Assembly (NCBI GenBank): GCA_947624455.1
Contig: CANQKL010000089.1
Coordinates: forward strand, 1 to 6,679
Length of the DNA stretch: 6,679 bases
Source: an uncultured Clostridia bacterium
GTDB lineage: Bacteria; Bacillota; Clostridia; UMGS1883
Direction of reading: 5' to 3'
Shown here: piece after piece, positions 1 to 4,825 of the stretch
Layout of the letters: each line of letters starts with the position of its first letter
How positions within the stretch are numbered: the stretch's first letter is position 1
Made by a program: the position numbers and the translations under genes
Notes under the pieces: generated by a model
What the model saw: the letters and a program-made list of their open reading frames with translations, nothing else
What the model was told of the DNA's origin: nothing
The model's database searches: none

Positions 1-1
1 T

Positions 2-1330
2 GAGATAACGCTTATGTTCACGGCGGAAAACCTGACCGACAACGACGTGACCTACGATAATATATCTGTTTACGCGCTAACCGACGGATATGAAAACGTA
101 AACGGCAAAAATATGATCTCTGACTCAGTTCCGCTTGAGATCGCCGCGGTCGATAAGCCCGAAAGCGTGACGGTCCCCGCGAAGGGAGAAAAAGATATAT
201 GCGTCGAAATAACCCTAAACGGCGAGCAGACCGCGGCGAATAAGCAAATTTTTACAAACGGCTTTTGGGTAGACGGATATGTGATCCTAAGCGCGAATGA
301 CGGCTCGGTGACAAAAGCGAGCATACCGTACACGGGATTTTACGGCGACTGGACAGCCTTCAGCGCGTTTTCTCCCTCGTATTTTGAGGAGGGCGGCAGC
401 ATCGAGAACGGTTATATCGGATGCGGCTCCCTGTTGCTTGGCGAAAACATATTTTTGAACGGCGACGAAGATCCAAGCGAATATGAAAGCGAAAGCTATG
501 TTGGCATATCCGGCTTGGATGATACGGATTTTATGATAAAAGTGCGTATGCTGCGCAGTCTCATTGACACGGCCTTGACCATTAAAGACGCGGACGGCAA
601 TGTTGTGCTTGTGAAAGAGATGGAAGAGGGCCTGTGCCGCCTGCCCGAAAGCATTAATAAATTCACGGAAATTTCGCTGGAGGGGCTAGGTCTTCCCGCC
701 GGCGACTATACTGCGGTTTTGTCCGGCAAATTCGTATACGGAGACGCAATCAAGACCGAAGAAAAGACGTATAAATTTTACGTCGATTCTAAGCTGCCCG
801 AGATCAGAGATCCGAGGATTTATGAAGAGGGCGGCAAAAAATACGCGGCCTTTAAGGCGAGCGACGACCGCTATCTGATGGGCGTCGAGGCGAGCGACGG
901 AATCGAAACGGTCAGCGTGCCGATCAAGGCGGAAAAAGAGACGGAAATAACGCTTGACATAACGGATATGGATGAGGAAACGCTTAAATTTGCGGTTTAC
1001 GATTATGCCTATAACGTGTACAATTTTAAGATCGGAGATATAAGCGCCGAGATCACCAAAAGCATCACGGGCGGCGGCAGCGCCGCGTTCATTGCAAGCG
1101 TCAGCAACAACGCCGCAGACGCGGACGCGGATATTATAATGGCGCTCTATGACAGCGACGGCGCGCTGGTCGGCGTGAATGTACAAAACGTGTTCATAAA
1201 AAGCGGCGAGAAAACTTCGCTTGCTTTCAGCTTTGATAACGTGCCGAATGTGGCCGAAGCCAAGCTGTTCGTCTGGGAACACGGCAAACTGACTCCGCTG
1301 AGCGCACCCGCGATATTAGCTGAGTTTTAA
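2..1330 (+). CDS. C-terminal part of a secreted S8 (subtilisin/lactocepin-like) protease, 5' end outside window
   Basis: The frame is open from the left edge, so this is the tail of a longer protein (442 residues visible); the first ATG at 14 is internal. The first ~115 residues look like the Fn3-like domain that follows the catalytic domain in C5a peptidase/lactocepin-type subtilases: a TNGFWVDGYV segment, then YTGFYGDW at nt 329-352, a signature of that domain. More beta-rich segments follow, with an ALTIKDADGNVV stretch and a YKFYVDSKLPEIRDP linker typical of these stalks. The last ~90 residues form a separate domain (VSNNAADADADI, ALYDSDGALVGV, KLFVWEHGKLTPL) of a kind common at the ends of clostridial surface enzymes. 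No LPXTG motif, SLH repeat or membrane anchor is seen before the stop, so any anchor lies upstream or the enzyme is released. The catalytic Asp/His/Ser residues are not in the window, so activity is inferred. Codons look more AT-rich than in ypeB, apgM and galE. Confidence 0.8.
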   Translation, partial: EITLMFTAENLTDNDVTYDNISVYALTDGYENVNGKNMISDSVPLEIAAVDKPESVTVPAKGEKDICVEITLNGEQTAANKQIFTNGFWVDGYVILSANDGSVTKASIPYTGFYGDWTAFSAFSPSYFEEGGSIENGYIGCGSLLLGENIFLNGDEDPSEYESESYVGISGLDDTDFMIKVRMLRSLIDTALTIKDADGNVVLVKEMEEGLCRLPESINKFTEISLEGLGLPAGDYTAVLSGKFVYGDAIKTEEKTYKFYVDSKLPEIRDPRIYEEGGKKYAAFKASDDRYLMGVEASDGIETVSVPIKAEKETEITLDITDMDEETLKFAVYDYAYNVYNFKIGDISAEITKSITGGGSAAFIASVSNNAADADADIIMALYDSDGALVGVNVQNVFIKSGEKTSLAFSFDNVPNVAEAKLFVWEHGKLTPLSAPAILAEF

Positions 1331-1378
1331 GGGGCATTTACATCCACGCGCCGGAGAAAATAAACGGCAAACGGAAGC

Positions 1379-1412
1379 GGGGAATGGCGCAGCTCAGGCT
1401 GCGCCATTCCCC
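1379..1412. terminator. Hairpin terminator between convergent protease and ypeB genes
   Basis: A perfect 15-bp stem (1379-1393 with 1398-1412) closes on a TCAG tetraloop. On the + strand it is followed by CTTTACAGTTTTATC, a broken T-tract, so it best serves the protease gene ending at 1330. The minus-strand side lacks a clear T-run, so its use for ypeB is less certain, although no other terminator is seen for ypeB. Confidence 0.75.
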
Positions 1413-1476
1413 TTTACAGTTTTATCTCATTCGCCCATATTTATGCTCCTGAAAATGACTCATCCGTGCGGGCGGT

Positions 1477-2793
1477 CTAAACCGCCAACACCCCTGTGTC
1501 CGTCTCCAGCAGGATCATCACGTCCTCCTCCTCGCCGGTCTGCGTATTGATATATATGAGGAAATTTTTGTCGTCGATCTTCCCCTTCAACTGGTAGCAA
1601 AAGGCTTCGTCCCCGCTGTCCAGCGGTATCACCGCGTAGGAAACGGCGTCTACCTTCGCCCCGGGACTGGCCATCCTCACCGCGTCGGCGGAGGTTATTT
1701 TTGGCTCGGGTATTGCGCGTATCCTGTGATTCATGGCATAGCCTCGGCCCTCGAAGCCCACCACCTCGCCGTTGTCAAGGGCGACCTTCACCTTGACCAG
1801 GTCGGGGAACACCGTGTAGCCCTCCTGAGTCCAGGCGTAATTCAGCACGGCGCAGTCGTCTTTCAGGTCGTAATAGCTCTCCGTCATGTCGATATAGCCG
1901 TTTTTCCGTAGAAAATCGGAGGCGTATTGGCGGGCCTGCTCGACGCTCAGCCGCACCTCGCCCACGGGCCTGTCTTTCAGCATCCAGATCGGGCAGCCTC
2001 CCGCCTTGGACAGCTCCAGTCTCGCCCCGCCGCCCTCAAAGTACCAGGATGGGATCTTTCCCTCTCCTTCCCCGGTCAGCTCCACGTCTATACCGAGGAA
2101 GCCCCGGGCCGCGCTCAGCGCCTCGTCCTCGCTCAATTCCTTCTTCCCCTCCAGAAATATGGGGCTGCGGTTCATTACGTGCTGGGAAAAGGGACCGTCG
2201 TACACCAGGGACGGATAGTCGTGGATCTCGTCCTCCAAATCGGCCATGCTGCCCGCCAGCGCACGAGTCCCGCCTCCGGCCAGCTTGCGGGCGCTGGCCT
2301 GGCTGAGGCTTACGGTGCCGTTGTTCATATCGGTAAGCAACTCATCAAGTCCCGTTTGAAGGCTTTGGGCCCAATGGTTCAGTTCCGTCAGGTTGGTCAG
2401 CTCCTCGTCGGTCATTTCTCCGCCCCGCAGCACCCGCATGGACACGCTGTGGGCGTAATCCCCCACCTGGGACAGAAATTCCGCCGTCCTTGCCACCGAA
2501 GTCTCGCCCAGCGGCAGGGCGCACAGGCTGGCCTTGGCCGCCGAGGCGCTGCGGTCAAGTTCGCCGCTCAGATCCACCAGCCGCCCCGGATCGCTGACCA
2601 GTCGGCTTTTCATCAGCTGAGTCTCTACGTCGTCCACATAGCCCGTAAATTCCGTGAATATTTGGCGGTACATAAGGTTTTGGGCGTATTCCAGCTCCTT
2701 CGCGCGCCGGAACTGCCACAGGCCAAAGACCGTCAAGGCCGCCAGCAGGGCCGAAAGTATAATGTGTTGTCCGTATCGCTTGATTTTACTCAT
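1477..2793 (-). CDS. ypeB: Spore germination protein YpeB
   Basis: The 438-residue product matches YpeB, usually about 450 residues. In Bacillus, YpeB sits in the spore inner membrane/cortex region and is needed for stable incorporation of the cortex-lytic enzyme SleB. Visible here: a basic N-terminus (MSKIKRYGQH), one membrane segment at about residues 11-28, an alpha-helical region to about residue 215, then PepSY-like repeats from about 221 (SEDEALSAARGFLGI) to the end. The late motif GYAMNHRIRAIPEPKI and the C-terminal LIYINTQTGEEEDVMILLE are characteristic. I chose the second ATG: AAGGAGG lies 6 nt before it but directly abuts the ATG at 2799. In Bacillus, ypeB follows sleB in one operon; here the upstream neighbour is the divergent apgM gene, so no sleB is adjacent on that side. 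No convincing sigma-G promoter could be read upstream. Confidence 0.9.
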   Translation of the reverse strand: MSKIKRYGQHIILSALLAALTVFGLWQFRRAKELEYAQNLMYRQIFTEFTGYVDDVETQLMKSRLVSDPGRLVDLSGELDRSASAAKASLCALPLGETSVARTAEFLSQVGDYAHSVSMRVLRGGEMTDEELTNLTELNHWAQSLQTGLDELLTDMNNGTVSLSQASARKLAGGGTRALAGSMADLEDEIHDYPSLVYDGPFSQHVMNRSPIFLEGKKELSEDEALSAARGFLGIDVELTGEGEGKIPSWYFEGGGARLELSKAGGCPIWMLKDRPVGEVRLSVEQARQYASDFLRKNGYIDMTESYYDLKDDCAVLNYAWTQEGYTVFPDLVKVKVALDNGEVVGFEGRGYAMNHRIRAIPEPKITSADAVRMASPGAKVDAVSYAVIPLDSGDEAFCYQLKGKIDDKNFLIYINTQTGEEEDVMILLETDTGVLAV

Positions 2794-2799
2794 AATCAT

Positions 2800-2806
2800 C
2801 CTCCTT
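2800..2806 (-). promoter_or_regulatory. Ribosome binding site that fixes the ypeB start
   Basis: On the minus strand AAGGAGG is followed by ATGATT and then ATG. The first ATG touches the Shine-Dalgarno sequence with no spacer. The second, at 2793, has a 6-nt spacer and is the functional start. Confidence 0.85.
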
Positions 2807-2851
2807 GGTGGGTTTATTTTTAATTTTTTTTGTTAAATTTATGCGCCCGTG

Positions 2852-2880
2852 TTGCAATTTTTTTCAGGTTATGCTATTAT
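2852..2880 (+). promoter_or_regulatory. Sigma-A-type promoter of the apgM-like gene
   Basis: TTGCAA (2852-2857), a 17-nt spacer and TATTAT (2875-2880) form a good housekeeping promoter. TGC directly before the -10 box makes it an extended -10. Transcription would begin near 2887, giving a leader of only ~16 nt that contains the ribosome binding site. Confidence 0.75.
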
Positions 2881-2888
2881 ATCCAAGG

Positions 2889-2894
2889 AAAGGA
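2889..2894 (+). promoter_or_regulatory. Ribosome binding site that fixes the apgM start
   Basis: AAAGGA lies 8 nt before the ATG at 2903. An in-frame GTG at 2849 would lie upstream of the promoter -35 box and has no ribosome binding site, so the longer reading is rejected. Confidence 0.8.
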
Positions 2895-2902
2895 ATGATA
2901 CC

Positions 2903-4102
2903 ATGAAATATGTAATAGTGCTGGCGGACGGCTGCGCGGACCGTCCCGTTGAGTCTCTGGGCGGCAAGACCCCTCTGGAGGCCGCCAATACGCCTAATAT
3001 GGACAGCTTTGCCGATAAGGGCAGCCTGTACCTGGTGCAGACTGTGCCTTCGGGAATGAAGCCCGGCAGCGATGTGGCCAACCTGTCGGTCATGGGCTAT
3101 GACCCAAAGCTTTATTACACTGGCCGTTCGCCTCTCGAGGCGGCGTCCATCGGGGTGGAGCTTCGGCCCGATCAGACGGCTTTTCGCGCCAACACCGTCA
3201 CTCTTAGCGACGAGGAGGATTACGCCGAAAAGACCATGGTGGACTACAGCGCGGGCGAGATAACCACCGCCGAGAGTTCTCAGCTCCTCCAAGCGGTGGA
3301 GGCCCAGCTTGGCGGCGGCGGGATACATTTTTATCCCGGAGTGAGCTACCGCCATCTCTTTGTCTGGGACAATGCTCCTGAGAGCTTCAAGCTCACGCCG
3401 CCTCACGATATTTCCGACAAAAAGGTTGGGGCTTATCTTCCCGATAACGAGGTAATTCTCGACCTTATGAAAAAGAGCGAAAAAATTCTCCGGGATCACC
3501 CCGTCAACAAGGCGAGAGTGGCCGCCGGTAAAAATCCCGCCACCTCCCTTTGGATATGGGGCGAGGGCAAAAAGCCCGCCCTGTCCAGCTTTGAAGAGCT
3601 TTATGGGGTCAAGGGCGCGGTAGTCAGCGCCGTGGATCTGATAAAGGGCATAGGTATCCTGGCGGGTATGCGCAGCATCGACGTGGAAGGGGCCACCGGC
3701 ACCCTTGCGACTAACTTTGACGGCAAGGCCAAAGCTGCGGCCGACGCCCTGCTCAAGGAGGGCTGCGATCTGGTGTATATCCACCTTGAGGCTCCGGACG
3801 AGTGCGGCCATCAGGGCGATCCCATGGGCAAAAAGCGTTCGCTGGAGCTGATAGACGAGAAGATTATCGGCTATGTGAAGGCCCGGCTCGACGAGAGCGG
3901 CGAGGACTACAAGTTCATGGTTCTGCCCGACCATCCAACTCCCGTTTCCATCAAGACTCACAGCGGCGAAAGCATACCCTGCGTCATGTACCGTAAGGGC
4001 GACGATAACCATACGGGCTTTGTCTATACCGAGGCTTGCGCGGAAAAGCACGGTCAGTTCAGGGCCGTGGGTCATGAGCTTATGGGCGAATTTCTGTCCT
4101 GA
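2903..4102 (+). CDS. apgM: Cofactor-independent phosphoglycerate mutase, archaeal (ApgM) type / proposed homoserine kinase subfamily
   Basis: The 399-residue product belongs to the alkaline-phosphatase superfamily branch containing ApgM, whose members are about 400 residues. ApgM interconverts 2- and 3-phosphoglycerate using bound divalent metals and a phosphoserine intermediate. Visible residues: N-terminal metal-site VLADGCADRP (Asp9), the GSDVANLSVMGYDP motif with likely nucleophile Ser56, HLEAPDECGHQGD (294-306) and LPDHPTPVSIKTHSG, giving Asp343, His344 and His353. All expected metal/catalytic positions are present, so it should be active. Caution: one bacterial subfamily of these proteins has been proposed to be a homoserine kinase because it clusters with threonine-biosynthesis genes; none of those genes is in this window, so context does not decide. 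The gene is monocistronic, with its own promoter (2852-2880), and diverges from ypeB. The family call is firm; the exact reaction is not. Confidence 0.9.
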   Translation: MKYVIVLADGCADRPVESLGGKTPLEAANTPNMDSFADKGSLYLVQTVPSGMKPGSDVANLSVMGYDPKLYYTGRSPLEAASIGVELRPDQTAFRANTVTLSDEEDYAEKTMVDYSAGEITTAESSQLLQAVEAQLGGGGIHFYPGVSYRHLFVWDNAPESFKLTPPHDISDKKVGAYLPDNEVILDLMKKSEKILRDHPVNKARVAAGKNPATSLWIWGEGKKPALSSFEELYGVKGAVVSAVDLIKGIGILAGMRSIDVEGATGTLATNFDGKAKAAADALLKEGCDLVYIHLEAPDECGHQGDPMGKKRSLELIDEKIIGYVKARLDESGEDYKFMVLPDHPTPVSIKTHSGESIPCVMYRKGDDNHTGFVYTEACAEKHGQFRAVGHELMGEFLS

Positions 4103-4114
4103 AGTCGGGGCGCG

Positions 4115-4134
4115 TCCGTGGGCAACGGGTTTTT
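4115..4134 (+). terminator. Weak candidate terminator after apgM
   Basis: A short stem, TCCGT (4115-4119) with ACGGG (4125-4129, one G-U pair), is followed by TTTTT. The T-run and position just after the stop fit a terminator, but five base pairs is marginal. Read-through into the tRNA gene is possible. Confidence 0.4.
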
Positions 4135-4137
4135 AAG

Positions 4138-4190
4138 GTAAAAATATTTTTAAATTTAGTCTTGACAACAGTCCTTACCTGTGCTATAAT
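4138..4190 (+). promoter_or_regulatory. Very strong tRNA-Trp promoter with UP-like element
   Basis: TTGACA (4162-4167), a 17-nt spacer and TATAAT (4185-4190) match the sigma-70/sigma-A consensus exactly, with an extended -10 TGC before TATAAT. The A/T block at 4138-4160 (AAAAATATTTTTAAATTTA) occupies the position of an UP element contacted by the RNA polymerase alpha subunit. Start is expected near 4197, about nine bases before the mature tRNA. This is the strongest promoter in the window, as expected for a stable RNA gene. Confidence 0.9.
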
Positions 4191-4201
4191 AGGCAGGTAA
4201 G
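4174..4201. repeat. Perfect 8-bp inverted repeat centred on the tRNA-Trp -10 box
   Basis: CTTACCTG (4174-4181) and CAGGTAAG (4194-4201) are exact reverse complements separated by 12 bases. Their centre (between 4187 and 4188) coincides with the centre of TATAAT. The geometry is that of an operator for a dimeric repressor, but no such regulator is known to me for tRNA-Trp genes. The right arm spans the expected start site, so it would not form a complete RNA hairpin. Confidence 0.6.
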
Positions 4202-4205
4202 ACTT

Positions 4206-4281
4206 AGGGGTATAGTTCAGTTGGTAGAATATCGGTCTCCAAAACCGCAGGTCGAGGGTTCGAGTCCTTCTGCCCCTGCCA
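4206..4281 (+). tRNA. trnW: tRNA-Trp (anticodon CCA)
   Basis: The 76-nt gene folds as a complete cloverleaf. The acceptor stem AGGGGTA pairs with TGCCCCT, the D arm is GTTC/GAAT around AGTTGGTA, and the anticodon CCA lies at 4239-4241 in loop CTCCAAA. The T arm GAGGG-TTCGAGT-CCTTC is intact, the discriminator is G73 (expected for bacterial tRNA-Trp), and the 3' CCA is encoded. Two small oddities: the first anticodon-stem pair (27-43) reads as a T/C mismatch, and D-stem pair 10-25 is a G-T wobble. It reads UGG codons. It stands alone between its own promoter and terminator. Confidence 0.96.
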
Positions 4282-4282
4282 C

Positions 4283-4319
4283 GTCGTCGCAAGCGTCGTT
4301 TCGCTTGCGACGACTTTTT
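4283..4319 (+). terminator. Strong intrinsic terminator of tRNA-Trp
   Basis: A perfect 13-bp GC-rich stem (4283-4295 with 4302-4314) and a 6-base loop are followed directly by TTTTT (4315-4319). It begins one base after the encoded CCA. Confidence 0.93.
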
Positions 4320-4515
4320 ATGCTTCGCAAAAAAGCCGTCGTTTGGCTCACTCCGCTGCTCCTCCTTTTTCGCGAAAAGTCCCGCTTCGCTTCGGCTATT
4401 CGGGCGGGTAAGCCGCCCTCATGCACGCCTCCGCTTGCTTTTCGACTTTTCGCGAGTACGCCGCCTTCGGCGGTTTTAAAGTTTGTCTTTGCTCCGACGC
4501 TTTTTTTACGAAAGC
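4308..4515. repeat. Fold-back stretch of nested inverted repeats downstream of the tRNA
   Basis: This gene-free stretch is rich in inverted repeats. The outermost pair is TGCTTCGCAAAAAAGCCGTC (4321-4340) against the imperfect complement of 4493-4515. Inside is a perfect 12-bp pair, TCGCGAAAAGTC (4370-4381) with GACTTTTCGCGA (4444-4455). Near the centre is GGGCGG/CCGCCC (4402-4407/4413-4418), and CCGCC-TTC-GGCGG followed by TTTT lies at 4461-4477. A further imperfect 13-base stem, 4308-4319 with 4330-4341, shares its left arm with the tRNA terminator. The nested, roughly concentric pairs resemble a small palindromic or MITE-like element, but no target duplication was identified. No coding potential is supported. 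Confidence 0.5.
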
Positions 4516-4739
4516 ACACCGCGGCGATTCAAGAGGGAATGGAGAAAGTGGAGGCGTTATACGGCGATTAATTCCGGACGGTTTTCAAGTCGATCATCGG
4601 CGATAACGGTTCGGAATTTGCCGGTTTAGATGAAAAACAAAATTTAATTGTTCGTTGGTTCTTCCCTAAAGTATAATCGCGGATAAACAATTTGCCAAGA
4701 AAAATCTTCAATTACCACTCTTTTGATATTGCAGTTTAG
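4512..4739 (+). pseudogene. Decayed IS30-family transposase remnant
   Basis: One forward frame gives three collinear pieces of an IS30-type transposase. Piece one (4512-4634) reads KHTAAIQEGMEKVEALYGD, a TAA stop (4569-4571), then FRTVFKSIIGDNGSEFAGLDE; the DNGSEF block is the segment around the second catalytic Asp of the DDE domain. Piece two (4641-4670) is NLIVRWFFPK, like the RRFFPKG motif further downstream in intact enzymes. After a second stop (4674-4676), piece three is INNLPRKIFNYHSFDIAV with a stop at 4737-4739, like the WxNxxPRKIxGY C-terminus. The spacing is shorter than in intact members of the family, so at least two internal stretches appear deleted, both leaving the frame unchanged. 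The N-terminal DNA-binding part and the first and last acidic residues are missing, so it cannot be active. The assignment rests on motif recognition. Confidence 0.8.
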
Positions 4740-4764
4740 AAATGAAAAATTTCCCTCAAAACAC

Positions 4765-4793
4765 TTTACAAATCCAGGTTTTAGTTGTATAAT
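4765..4793 (+). promoter_or_regulatory. Sigma-A-type promoter of galE
   Basis: TTTACA (4765-4770), a 17-nt spacer and TATAAT (4788-4793) form a near-consensus promoter 33 bases before the galE ATG. Start is expected near 4800. It begins only 25 bases after the end of the transposase remnant. Confidence 0.85.
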
Positions 4794-4810
4794 GTAGTTA
4801 ATAAAACACC

Positions 4811-4817
4811 GAAAGGA
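4811..4817 (+). promoter_or_regulatory. Ribosome binding site that fixes the galE start
   Basis: GAAAGGA lies 8 nt before the ATG at 4826. An in-frame ATG at 4817 overlaps the Shine-Dalgarno sequence itself and would add MIN before the conserved MKVLLTGG start, so it is rejected. Confidence 0.85.
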
Positions 4818-4825
4818 TGATAAAT

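Noticed and set aside
1471..1486. GGCGGT-CTAA-ACCGCC hairpin overlapping the ypeB stop
   Set aside because: Six base pairs with no T-run on either strand; too weak to call a terminator.
1927..2823. Long + strand open frame opposite ypeB
   Set aside because: The opposite strand encodes a clear YpeB; this frame has no family resemblance and no start signals.
2821..2880. Possible sigma-G promoter for ypeB (GAAAA, 17 bases, CATAAAT on the minus strand)
   Set aside because: Both boxes miss key positions of the sigma-F/sigma-G consensus, so I could not support it as a feature.
2864..4075. Long antisense open frame opposite apgM
   Set aside because: It mirrors a GC-rich real gene, has low-complexity composition and lacks a recognisable family or ribosome binding site.
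4256..4281. tRNA-Trp 3' end as an integration (att) site
   Set aside because: No second copy of the tRNA 3' sequence and no integrase is found in the window; the nearby IS30 fossil does not use tRNA sites.
4221..4571. 116-codon open frame running from inside the tRNA-Trp gene to the TAA in the transposase remnant
   Set aside because: It starts within the tRNA, crosses the terminator hairpin and has no ribosome binding site. Only its last ~19 codons have meaning, as part of the IS30 fossil.
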